From the NCBI GenBank assembly GCA_017455065.1, contig JAFTBU010000062.1:1-64000 (forward strand): DNA of 64,000 nt. The letters are read 5' to 3'. The notes under the pieces are model-generated. The model searched no databases and was not told the origin of the DNA. It was given only the letters and a program-made list of their open reading frames with translations. The position numbers and the translations under genes were made by a program. The DNA is from Bacteroidales bacterium (GTDB taxonomy: Bacteria; Bacteroidota; Bacteroidia; Bacteroidales; UBA932). Numbering within the stretch: position 1 is the stretch's first letter; the number at the start of each line of letters is the position of its first letter. Shown here one piece after another: positions 1-9,000 of this stretch.

Positions 1-209
1 GCTCGGGGCCAGGGCAGGCGGGGACGGGGCAGGCGGGGACGGGACCCGTGCCACCCTCGGCAACGTAAGAGGGGGGACCGTGAGCGGAGCGAACGGTGGG
101 GTCGAGCGCAGCGAGACGGTCCCCGTCCCCGAGCTGCCCCGCTCCCGCCAGGTGGCGCCGCGACTGGGGGAAGGCCGCGCCACGGAAAGGGACCGCGACC
201 AGGTAAACG
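1..209. repeat. GC-rich non-coding edge with direct and inverted repeats
   Basis: No convincing gene is visible. A 15-base unit beginning GGCAGGCG occurs twice head to tail (13-27 and 28-42). An imperfect direct repeat beginning GAGCG lies at 82-97 and 104-120. Inverted arms pair 1-8 with 127-134 (GCTCGGGG/CCCCGAGC), 20-29 with 121-130 (GGGGACGGGG/CCCCGTCCCC) and 73-81 with 116-124 (GGGGACCGT/ACGGTCCCC), so the block could fold into a long branched hairpin. It may be a palindromic repeat element or the 3' region of a gene outside the window. The function is unknown. Confidence 0.5.
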
Positions 210-240
210 AAAAAGCCCCGCGGGGGTGACCTGCGGGGCT
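209..240 (-). terminator. Intrinsic terminator of the 260-793 gene
   Basis: An 8-bp perfect stem AGCCCCGC/GCGGGGCT (214-221 with 233-240) is followed on the minus strand by a run of five T (210-214). It lies 19 bases past the stop codon of the minus-strand secreted protein gene. Confidence 0.85.
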
Positions 241-259
241 GATCTATAAGGGAAAATGA

Positions 260-793
260 TTATTCGTTCGGGTGGATGGTACCGTAGAATTTCAGGCCGG
301 AGACGAGGGAATTGAACTCGGAACGGCCGATGAAGGCGGAACGGATATAGCCGTCGCGCTGTACCGTGAACTCGAGACTGCGAGTGATGAAAGGCCTGCG
401 GTAGGTGACCGTCACATCCTCGAGCTCCTCCTTGGGCATCAGGATGGAAACGCAGCCCCCGACAGTCATGGAATCGCCGGGATCGCCTTTGAACAGATCC
501 TGCAGAGCGGTGAGAGTCTCCATGGACTCAGAGACGCTCGTACCCAGGGGGATATACATATGGTTGAGAGGGTCGATGTTGATCTGGAAGATCTCATCTC
601 CGATCCCGAGGGTACCCACGGAAAGATAGAAATGATTGACCCCATCCTTGGGAACGGTGAATATCTCGAACTCACCCTGTCCGTCATTTACCTCCACTTC
701 GACAATTTCCAGCCTCTGGGGAATCACGGACTCCTGTGCAAGGGCTCCGAAAGTCAGGAGCGCGGCAAACAAAATTGACACTAACTTCTTCAT
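260..793 (-). CDS. Secreted protein of unknown function
   Basis: A 177-residue protein. I place the start at the ATG giving MKKLVSILFAALL because it begins a clean signal peptide with a likely cleavage after ALA-QE (about residue 20). A longer in-frame start at 835 would put the promoter box inside the gene. The mature part is acidic and beta-rich, with one internal cysteine, and I recognise no catalytic motif or family. It is a single-gene transcript with its own -7 box (823-830) and terminator, transcribed divergently from the ABC exporter. It is probably periplasmic or surface-exposed; the function is unknown. Confidence 0.75.
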   Translation of the reverse strand: MKKLVSILFAALLTFGALAQESVIPQRLEIVEVEVNDGQGEFEIFTVPKDGVNHFYLSVGTLGIGDEIFQINIDPLNHMYIPLGTSVSESMETLTALQDLFKGDPGDSMTVGGCVSILMPKEELEDVTVTYRRPFITRSLEFTVQRDGYIRSAFIGRSEFNSLVSGLKFYGTIHPNE

Positions 794-822
794 ATTGCAA
801 AAAATAAAAATACTTCCGGCTA

Positions 823-830
823 CAAAGGTA
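823..830 (-). promoter_or_regulatory. -7 box TACCTTTG for the secreted protein gene
   Basis: Matches the Bacteroidetes sigma -7 consensus TAnnTTTG on the minus strand. A TTTG at 853-856 (minus) lies 22 bases upstream as a possible -33 element. The start codon follows after about 29 nt. Confidence 0.7.
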
Positions 831-860
831 CACAAATTATGCCATCCCGCAACAAATGAT

Positions 861-868
861 TATATTTG
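861..868 (+). promoter_or_regulatory. -7 box TATATTTG for the ABC exporter operon
   Basis: Perfect TAnnTTTG. Only six bases (CAATCT) separate its last G from the ATG at 875, so the transcript is predicted to have almost no 5' leader. Confidence 0.8.
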
Positions 869-874
869 CAATCT

Positions 875-2707
875 ATGAAGGAATTCTGGAGAGTACTAGT
901 CCGTTACGTAGCACCGTACAAGAAATATCTGTGCGGTTCGGTCGTCATGAACATACTCTCCGCCGTATTCAACATCTTTTCTTTCTCCCTGCTCGCCCCC
1001 ATCCTCAAGATTCTCTTCGAATCCGGCACAGAGCAGTACAATTTCATCCCCTGGGAAAACGTCCATGGATTCGGTGATGTCCTGAACAACGTCTATTACT
1101 ACATGACCCAGTGGATAGAGGTCTCCGGAGCCAGCAAGGTCCTGCTCCTGCTGTGCCTCATCTTCAGCGGCATAACCCTCATAAAGACCGCCTGCTATTT
1201 CGGAGCCTACGCAGTGATGGTCCCCATCCGCACCGGAGTGGTCAAGGATATGAGGATGCAGCTCTACCGCAAGATACTCTCCCTGCCCATAGGCTTCTTC
1301 TCACAGGAGCGCAAAGGCGACATCATAGCCAGGATGAGCGGTGATGTACAGGAAGTCGAGACTTCCATCACCAGCACCCTGGACATGCTCATCAAGAACC
1401 CCATCCTGATCATCTTCTACCTCGGATGGCTGTTCGTGATGTCATGGCAGCTCACCCTGTTCACGATAATCTTCGCCCCTGTAGTGCTCCTGGTGATGAG
1501 CGCCATAGGACGAAGGCTCAAAGCCGACTCCACTGAAGCCCAGGGCTTCTGGTCCGACACCATGAGCCAGGTCGAGGAAACCCTCGGCGGACTCAGGGTC
1601 ATCAAGGCCTTCCTCGCAGAGAAGAAGATGGCCGACAGATTCAGCCGCGTCACTGAGTCCATGAAGAGGAAGAACACCCAGGTGGGAGTGCGCCAGTCCA
1701 GCGCCCATCCCGTCAGCGAATTCCTCGGCACCGTGATGATAGCCATGGTGCTCTGGTTCGGCGGCACCCTGATACTCTCCGACCACGCCGTGATCGACGC
1801 CCCCGCCTTCATCACCTACATGGCCATATTGTACAGCGTCATCCAGCCCATCAAGGACCTCGCAAAAGCCGCCTACGGCATCCCCAAGGGCCTCGCTTCG
1901 ATGGACAGGATAGATGTGATACTGAATGCGCACAATGACATAAAGGAGATTGCCGCCCCCGCGGAGCTCAAGGATTTCAATGAAGCCATACGCTTCGAAG
2001 ATGTCAGCTTCCGCTATGCCGACGGCAGCCGGGAAGTGCTCAGCCACATCGACCTGGAAATCCCCAAGGGCAAGACCGTGGCCATCGTGGGTGCCTCCGG
2101 CGCAGGCAAATCCACCCTCGTGGACCTGATCCCCCGATTCTACGACCCCGATTCCGGCCGTATCACCATAGACGGCAAGGACATCAAGGAGCTGAGCCTC
2201 TCATCGCTCCGTTCGGTGATGGGCAATGTGAACCAGGATCCCATACTCTTCAACGACACCATTTTCAACAACATAGCCTTCGGCGTGGAGAATCCCGACC
2301 CCGACAAGGTCGTCGAAGCCGCCAAGATAGCCAACGCCCATGATTTCATCATGGAAAAGGAAGAAGGCTACCAGACCAATATCGGCGACCGCGGAGTCAA
2401 ACTCAGCGGCGGACAGAGGCAGCGCATCAGCATTGCCAGGGCCATACTCAAGAACCCTCCCATCCTGATCCTCGATGAAGCCACCGCCGCCCTGGACACC
2501 GAGTCCGAGCGCACCGTCCAGGAAGCGCTCGAGAGGCTCATGTCCTCCCGCACCACCATTGCCATCGCCCACCGTCTCTCCACCATCAAGGGCGCCGACG
2601 AGATCATCGTCATGGACGAAGGGCGCATAGTGGAAAGGGGCCGTCACGACGAACTCATCGCCCTGGACGGCTACTACAAGAAACTGAACGACATGCAGGC
2701 ATTGTAA
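875..2707 (+). CDS. MsbA-like ABC exporter (fused membrane and ATPase domains)
   Basis: A 610-residue half-transporter, the full length for this family. Residues 1-330 form a type-I exporter membrane domain with six predicted helices. Residues 370-610 are the nucleotide-binding domain: Walker A GASGAGKST from 406, signature LSGGQ at 510-514, Walker B LILDEA at 531-536 and the switch histidine at 566 (AIAHR). It would act as a homodimer in the inner membrane, exporting a lipid, lipid-linked glycan or drug; the substrate is not readable from sequence. I chose the ATG giving MKEFWRVLV over a TTG three codons upstream, because that TTG is part of the promoter box. It heads an operon with a VanZ-like protein and a cell-wall amidase, suggesting an envelope role. 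Confidence 0.93.
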   Translation: MKEFWRVLVRYVAPYKKYLCGSVVMNILSAVFNIFSFSLLAPILKILFESGTEQYNFIPWENVHGFGDVLNNVYYYMTQWIEVSGASKVLLLLCLIFSGITLIKTACYFGAYAVMVPIRTGVVKDMRMQLYRKILSLPIGFFSQERKGDIIARMSGDVQEVETSITSTLDMLIKNPILIIFYLGWLFVMSWQLTLFTIIFAPVVLLVMSAIGRRLKADSTEAQGFWSDTMSQVEETLGGLRVIKAFLAEKKMADRFSRVTESMKRKNTQVGVRQSSAHPVSEFLGTVMIAMVLWFGGTLILSDHAVIDAPAFITYMAILYSVIQPIKDLAKAAYGIPKGLASMDRIDVILNAHNDIKEIAAPAELKDFNEAIRFEDVSFRYADGSREVLSHIDLEIPKGKTVAIVGASGAGKSTLVDLIPRFYDPDSGRITIDGKDIKELSLSSLRSVMGNVNQDPILFNDTIFNNIAFGVENPDPDKVVEAAKIANAHDFIMEKEEGYQTNIGDRGVKLSGGQRQRISIARAILKNPPILILDEATAALDTESERTVQEALERLMSSRTTIAIAHRLSTIKGADEIIVMDEGRIVERGRHDELIALDGYYKKLNDMQAL

Positions 2708-2708
2708 G

Positions 2709-3107
2709 ATGAGAAGCAGGGTCATACTATCCAGATTGCTGTTGCTGCTGTACCTCATTACAGTGGGCATACTTTGTTTCATCAGCTCCGACAGCCTCCC
2801 GTCGGTGAAGACGGAGTTTTTCGGCATCCCTGTCGACAAACTCGCCCACTTCCTGATGTTCTTCCCCTTCCCCATCCTGTTCTTCCTCTCCACCAGCTGG
2901 AAGACGGACAAATTCTGGCAGATTTTGATTTACACGGTACTCACCTTCATCATAGGAGCAGCCATCGCCGCCGCGACCGAATGGATCCAGGGCTTCACCG
3001 CCACCAGATCCCCTGACAAGGCCGACTTCATCGCCGACGCCATCGCCCTCGGGTCAAGCTGCCTGATAATACTGGTGATACTGCTGCTTTCGTCGAAGAA
3101 AAAATGA
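2709..3107 (+). CDS. VanZ-like family membrane protein
   Basis: A 132-residue integral membrane protein with about four hydrophobic segments. It carries the VanZ-family pattern: a DKLAHF motif before the second helix and TEWIQ followed by R-S-P-D-KADFIADAIA near the C-terminal helix. VanZ-family proteins are widespread in Bacteroidetes and only one branch is linked to teicoplanin resistance, so no resistance role should be assumed. It starts one base after the exporter stop, and its own stop overlaps the next ATG (ATGA), so the three genes are almost certainly co-transcribed and translationally coupled. Confidence 0.88.
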   Translation: MRSRVILSRLLLLLYLITVGILCFISSDSLPSVKTEFFGIPVDKLAHFLMFFPFPILFFLSTSWKTDKFWQILIYTVLTFIIGAAIAAATEWIQGFTATRSPDKADFIADAIALGSSCLIILVILLLSSKKK

Positions 3108-6055
3108 AGAAACTGACCGCCATCGCGATATTCCTGCTGGGGGGAATATTGTCCATGAACGCCCAGAGAGCACCTGTAGCATCCGATTTCAAGACTTTCA
3201 CCGACTCGCTCTTCCTTCGCCTGGAGCGCAGGACGACAGTCCAGAACATAGACGAGATACGCGTCAGCAGAGCCCTGCGCCGCGGCAACACCCTCGACAT
3301 CTATTTCAACTCCAATCTCGGCGACTACCCCTGGCATCAGGCCGACTACGAATGGCTGCTGAAGGAACTCTCCGCCGAAGTGAAGCGCATCAACAAAAGC
3401 TACAGCCTGGGCAAGGTCTTCGTCGGCTCCATCGATTTCCACGACCTGGTGACCCCCGTACGCACTTCCGACGGCAGGCCCAATGACTACGTCCACAAGG
3501 TGGCCGATCCCGGCAGGGGCAATGCCGTGGTGAAGCGGGTGGGGGCGAGGAAATACCCCCGCGGCCTGGACGGACGCAACATCGCCCTGTGGCAGAGCCA
3601 CGGCATGTACTACAACGAGACCCAGGACCGCTGGATGTGGCAGAGGGCCCGCGTGCACCGCACCAGCGAGGATTTCTTCACCCAGTCCTTCGTACTCCCC
3701 TTCCTCATCCCCATGCTGGAAAATGCCGGGGCGTATGTGATGACTCCCCGCGAAAGGGACACCCACGTGCTCGAATACATCATTGACAATGACCGCAGCT
3801 TCTCCACCCGCAGGGAAGGTGCCTTGAGGCGCAGCGGCAAATATAGTGAGAAAGGCTCCTGGAGCACCGCCGGAGAGGGTTTCGCCGATTTCAAGGAGAG
3901 TTATTCCCGCTCTGACAATCCCTTCACCGCCGGCACCGCGAGAGGCGCCGCATGCACCTCCGGCTCCGACCTCTCCACCGTCCGCTGGACCCCTGACATC
4001 GAGCAGAGGGGGCAGTACGCCGTGTACGTCTCCTACCGCAGCGAAGAGGGCAGCTGCACCGCCGCCCGCTACACCGTGCACCACATGGGCGGAGACACCG
4101 TCCTGGAGGTGGACCAAACCAGGGGCGGAGGCACCTGGATCTATATCGGCACCTTCGAATTCGACCGGGGCGAGAAAGGATGGGTCAGCCTTGACAACAA
4201 GGGGGCCAAGGGGCAGACGGTCACCGCCGACGCCGTCAAGATAGGCGGCGGCATGGGCAAGCTCGCCCGCGGCAACGCCGGTGCCAGACCCCGCGTCTCC
4301 GGCGTACCGAGCTACCTGGAAGGCGCCAGCTATTGGCTCCAGTGGGCCGGCATCGACAGCACCATCGTCCACGAAAGGGAGACCGACTACATCAACGACT
4401 ACACCTCCCGGGCCGACTGGGTGGAAGAGCTCCGCAAAGAAAGGAACGTCCCCTTCGACCTCTCCCTGGCCTTCCATTCCGACGCCGGAGTGACTCCGGG
4501 CGACAGCACAGTCGGCACCCTGGCCATCTACACCCTAATGAGCGAAGGCAGCCGCAAATACGCCAACGGCGCCCCGAGGGATGTGAGCCGCCTCTATGCT
4601 GAATATGTGCAGGACCAGGTCGTGAGCGACATCCGGGCAGGATTCGACTCCCAGTGGTCCCGCAGGATGATATGGAACAGGTCCTACTACGAAGCCAGGG
4701 CCACCGAAGCCCCCGCCATGATACTCGAGACCATGAGCCACCAGAACCTCGCCGACATGCGCTACGGTACGGACCCGTCCTTCAAATTCGCACTCAGCAG
4801 GGCCGTCTACAAAGGCATGCTGAAATTCCTGGGCGACCTGTACGGCATCCCCTACACGGTCCAGCCCCTGCCGGTCTCGGACCTGGCCCTGAGATTCGTC
4901 TCGGAAAAGAAAGCCAGCTTGAGCTGGACTCCCCGCGAGGACCCTCTCGAGCCCACGGCCACGCCCAAAGGCTACGCCATATGGCGCAGGATAGATGACG
5001 GGGCCTTCGTCTTCGTAAAAGACGTCAAGGAGAGCTCCGCCGAAGTGGACATCGAGCCCGGGCACATTTACAGTTTCAAAGTCATCGCCTGGAACGACGG
5101 AGGCGAGAGTTTCCCTTCCGAAGTCCTTTCCATAGGAAGGCCAGGGAGTCCCGCCGCCGAAGCTGTGCTGGTGGTGAACAATTTCACCAGGGTCTCCTCC
5201 CCCGCCTGGTTCGATGCCGGCACATACGCCGGTTTCGACGCCCGCACCGACAGCGGAGTCCCTTATATCAGCGACCTCAGCTACATAGGGGAGAATTATG
5301 AATTCCGCCGCAGCAAGGAATGGATCACCGACGACAATTCCGGCTGGGGCGCCTCATACGACGACGGCATAGGCCTGGTCGTCAAGGGCAACACCTTCGA
5401 CAACATCTATCCCCACGGGAAACTCCTGATGGAGCTCGGATACCCCTTCTATTCATTGAGTTCTTCCGCCTTCCAGCGGGACCAGGACAAAGCCTGGGCC
5501 ATGGACCTCATCTGCGGCAAGCAGGTGACCACCGACAGCGGCCGTGACGCCGGAGACCGTTTCAGCGTCTTCCCCCAGGCCATGCAGGACGCCTTGACCG
5601 CATTCACCCAGGAGGGCGGCAGCATCCTGGTCACCGGGGCCAATATCGCCACGGATGTCTGGTCCGACATACAGCCCACCCGCACCGACAGCAGCTTCAG
5701 GGCCCAGAGCATCAACTTCGTCAGGTCGGTGCTCGGCTACAGCTTCACCACCGACCACGGCACCCACAGGGGCGCCCTCGGGGCCGGAGCCGGCTTGCTA
5801 GGCCATGAGGCAGAGTTCTACAGCAATATCGGCGAGGAAGGCTACTGCGTGGAGAATCCCGACGCCATCGAGCCCGTCGACTCCAGGGGCAGCGTGGTGC
5901 TCCGCTACAGCGGCACCGGCCTCCCGGCTGCGGTCAATTTCAATGCGGGAAGCTACCGTGTAACAGCAATCGGACTCCCCCTTGAATCTCTCAAGAGCGA
6001 GTCCGACCGTCTGGAAATCTTGCGGAAGACTATGGAGTGGCTCAGAGCCCTCTAA
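3104..6055 (+). CDS. Secreted N-acetylmuramoyl-L-alanine amidase-like protein with golvesin and FN3 domains
   Basis: A 983-residue protein with a signal peptide (MKKLTAIAIFLLGG, cleavage near residue 20). An Amidase_3-like fold appears split: a first half at about 155-240 (QSHG histidine at 166) and a second half at about 410-580 (FHSDAG histidine at 458, LETMSHQN glutamate at 542). A golvesin/xanthan-lyase-type beta domain (about 245-385) is inserted between them. A fibronectin type III domain (about 590-680) and a roughly 300-residue C-terminal domain of unknown fold follow. The likely role is periplasmic or surface peptidoglycan cleavage. It ends convergently, overlapping the rhamnosidase gene by 4 bp (CTAA). 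Confidence 0.8.
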   Translation: MKKLTAIAIFLLGGILSMNAQRAPVASDFKTFTDSLFLRLERRTTVQNIDEIRVSRALRRGNTLDIYFNSNLGDYPWHQADYEWLLKELSAEVKRINKSYSLGKVFVGSIDFHDLVTPVRTSDGRPNDYVHKVADPGRGNAVVKRVGARKYPRGLDGRNIALWQSHGMYYNETQDRWMWQRARVHRTSEDFFTQSFVLPFLIPMLENAGAYVMTPRERDTHVLEYIIDNDRSFSTRREGALRRSGKYSEKGSWSTAGEGFADFKESYSRSDNPFTAGTARGAACTSGSDLSTVRWTPDIEQRGQYAVYVSYRSEEGSCTAARYTVHHMGGDTVLEVDQTRGGGTWIYIGTFEFDRGEKGWVSLDNKGAKGQTVTADAVKIGGGMGKLARGNAGARPRVSGVPSYLEGASYWLQWAGIDSTIVHERETDYINDYTSRADWVEELRKERNVPFDLSLAFHSDAGVTPGDSTVGTLAIYTLMSEGSRKYANGAPRDVSRLYAEYVQDQVVSDIRAGFDSQWSRRMIWNRSYYEARATEAPAMILETMSHQNLADMRYGTDPSFKFALSRAVYKGMLKFLGDLYGIPYTVQPLPVSDLALRFVSEKKASLSWTPREDPLEPTATPKGYAIWRRIDDGAFVFVKDVKESSAEVDIEPGHIYSFKVIAWNDGGESFPSEVLSIGRPGSPAAEAVLVVNNFTRVSSPAWFDAGTYAGFDARTDSGVPYISDLSYIGENYEFRRSKEWITDDNSGWGASYDDGIGLVVKGNTFDNIYPHGKLLMELGYPFYSLSSSAFQRDQDKAWAMDLICGKQVTTDSGRDAGDRFSVFPQAMQDALTAFTQEGGSILVTGANIATDVWSDIQPTRTDSSFRAQSINFVRSVLGYSFTTDHGTHRGALGAGAGLLGHEAEFYSNIGEEGYCVENPDAIEPVDSRGSVVLRYSGTGLPAAVNFNAGSYRVTAIGLPLESLKSESDRLEILRKTMEWLRAL

Positions 6056-9000
6056 TAATCCACCTTCACATATTTGACCCTGGTCCTTCTCCAGGTGTAG
6101 ACGACATCGAGATTGCCGTCCTTGTCCTGTATGATGGCAGGATATGAATACTGGCTGAGAGGGCAGTCCTCCAGGGTGACTATGTTCTTCCAATGCAGTC
6201 CGTCCTTGGAAAGGGCGACTGACAGAGGGGTGCGGGGTCCCTTGGTGGTGCCGGGATGAGGGCCGACATTGTTGTAGACCAGGGCGAAGCTGCCGTCCCT
6301 GAGGGTCACGGCATCGAGGCCGGACTGGTTCTGGGGCAAGCCTTCGATGAGTTCGAGGTCGGACCAGGTCTCGCCGTCGTCATAGCTCCAAGTGGTGCCG
6401 ACGAAGGCATCCTTGGTGCGGCAGAGGGCCTGGAGGGCGCCGTTTCGGTGCTTCAGGATGGTCGGCTGTATGGCCTCATAGCCGTGGGGATTGTTCACGG
6501 GACCGACCTTGCGCCAGGTGTGGCCGCCGTCGTCGGAGAGCTCGAAATGCACCCTCCAGTGATCCCCTTCGGTGCTGGAGCCGCTCACTATCCTGCCGCT
6601 CTTGAGCATGACAGGCTTGTCCTTGATGGCTCCGAGTATGCCGTCGGGAAGACGCTCCTCAGCGCTCCAGGTATGGCCGCCGTCGGAGGAACGCCTGATG
6701 CAGCCCCACCAGGTGGACGGGCTGGGACCGGTCTTGTAGAACAGCAGGAGGTCTCCGTCCGGAATCTGGAAGAGGACGGGGTTCCAGGTCGGGTAACGGA
6801 GGTTTTCGTTCTGCACTCCGTCAGCTACATACTGAGGCTCTTCCCAGACCTTGCTGCCCTTGGGCTTGCGGGAAGTCCAGATGCAGACATCCGGGTTCCT
6901 CTCGGCGGTGCCGCCGAAGTAAGCTGCGATCAGGTCACCGTTGGGGAGCTGCTCTATGGTAGAAGCGTGGCACTGGGGGAACTTGGCCTTCCAGTAGAGG
7001 AATGACTCCTCGAGCACCCTCTTCTTGTGGGGCAGGGCCACCTCTATGTGATAAGTTCCGGGCCTGTAGGTCTTGGGGCGTTTCTTGCCGGGGATCCACA
7101 CTTTGGCCTTGGTGCCGGCGGGCACGGTGAAGTCCCATTCCAGGTCGTTGAGAGTCTTCTTCCAGTTGGATTCCACCACGCCGTGGATGGTCTTGAAAGA
7201 AGCGTTGACCCACTGGAGGTCGTCGATGGTGAAGTCAGGCTTGAGCTCTATCACTTCATAGCCGGGCTTGTAGGGACGTATGCCGGCGAGGTCGTGGTAG
7301 TACCAGGAGACGAGGTCTCCGAGCAGCATCACGTGGTTGCCGCTGTTCATGGAAGGATTGGCGGTGTTGCCGTTCCAGAGCTCCCAGATGGTGGTGGCGC
7401 CCTGCTTCACCATGTAGCCGTAGCTGGGATAACCGGTCTGGGAAGCGAGGGAGAAGGCCACGTCGCTGCGGCCCATCTTCGTCAGTTCATGCTGTATCCA
7501 CTGGAGTCCGATGACGCCGCTGCTGATATGGCCGCCCCCGTCCACGACTATCTTCTTGATGATGTTGTTGCAGATGTCCTGGCGGTACTCGTCGGGGACG
7601 ATGCCGAAGGCCAGGGGCAGCACGTTGGCCGTGACGGTGTTGTTGCCGTAGAAGACGCTGTCAGGATAGAACATGGGCGTCTGGTACTCGGGAGTCTGGC
7701 CGCGCTTGACAGTAAGGAAGGCCTTGTTGAAAGCCTCGGAGGTCTCCTCGGCCTGGCGGGCGTACTTCTTGGCATCGGCGCGGAGGCCCTGCAGGGAAGC
7801 GAACTTCGAAAGGAGCTGCGAGATCTTCACGTAGTATGCCGTGGAGATGAGGGTTCCGTCGGTGATGCGGGCGGGATCGGCGCTGTGCACGAGGTCGAGC
7901 CTTTCGGGCGGCATGCACCAGTCACCGTACTGGTCTTTGGTGATGAGGCCGTTCTCGTCCATGTAGGAGTCTTTCATGTAGTCCATCCATTTGCAGATGG
8001 CCGCATAGCTGTCCTTGATAGGCTGGAGGTCGCCGTACTGCTCCCAGAGCATGTCGCAGCCCATGGGCAGGGCGGCCGGCCAGGTCATGTTGTCGGAATA
8101 ATAGTTCCAGAATGCGGGAGCGACGTCAGGGATGGCGCCGTCGTATCTCTGGGCCTCGCGTATGTCCCTCATCCATTTGGAATAGAGGGCGTGGATGTCG
8201 AACATGAAGCTCTCGCCCAGGGAACCTGCGACGCGGTCTCCCAGCCAGGGCATACGCTCGTCCCTCTGAGGGCAGTCGATGGGCATGCCCTTGTAGTTGG
8301 AGGCTACGCCCCACCAGGCATTGTGATAGACTGCGTTGATCACGTCGTTGGAGCACTCGAAATGTCCCGTGGTCTCTATGTTGTCATACACGAGCTCGGC
8401 CACGAAATCCTCGGGCTTGGGGTCCTTGATGCCTCTCACTTCCACATAGCGGAAGCCATGGGTGGTGAACACCGGGTGCCACCACTCCCCGTTCTCCTTG
8501 CCGGAGCAGGTGTAGGTGTCCTGGCTGTAGGCGTTGCGGAAATTGGCCCTGTACAGGGTGCCGTCCGGATTGACCGTCTCGGCGAATATGAGCTTGATCT
8601 CCTGGTCCTTCAAGGTGCTGCTCAGGCGCATCTTCACCCAGCCGGCCATGTTCTGGCCGAAATCGATGACATAGCCCGTGGCGATGGGGGTTATGCTCTT
8701 GACGGGCAGGGTCTGCATCACCGCCATGGCAGCGATGCTCTGGGGCTCCATGTCACCCTTGGGGATGCTGGTGCGCTGGGCCTGGTGCCATGAGGAATCG
8801 TCATAGCCTACCTTGGTCCAGTCGCCGAGCTCCATACGGGCGTCATAGATCTCGCCGTCGTACTCGTTGGCCGCGCGGATGGGGCCCTCGGCGGTGAGTT
8901 TCCATCTCTCGGTGGAGACTATGTTTTCCTTGGTGCCGTCCTTGTAGACCAGCTTGAGCTTGAACCAGAGCTTGGGATAGCCGAAATTGGCCACTTTGTA

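Noticed and set aside
1..209. CRISPR array
   Set aside because: Repeats are two copies only, adjacent or irregular, with no spacers and no cas genes.
2709..3107. Teicoplanin-resistance gene vanZ
   Set aside because: Only family membership is visible; there are no other van genes and the family is broadly distributed without a resistance role.
2930..4477. Long minus-strand open frame (over 500 codons) opposite VanZ and the amidase
   Set aside because: High GC makes antisense frames long; its translation is Gly/Ala/Val-rich without any domain and it lies wholly across two well-supported genes.
7027..8793. Long plus-strand open frame inside the rhamnosidase fusion
   Set aside because: Same high-GC mirror effect; no motif, no promoter and complete overlap with a recognised enzyme.
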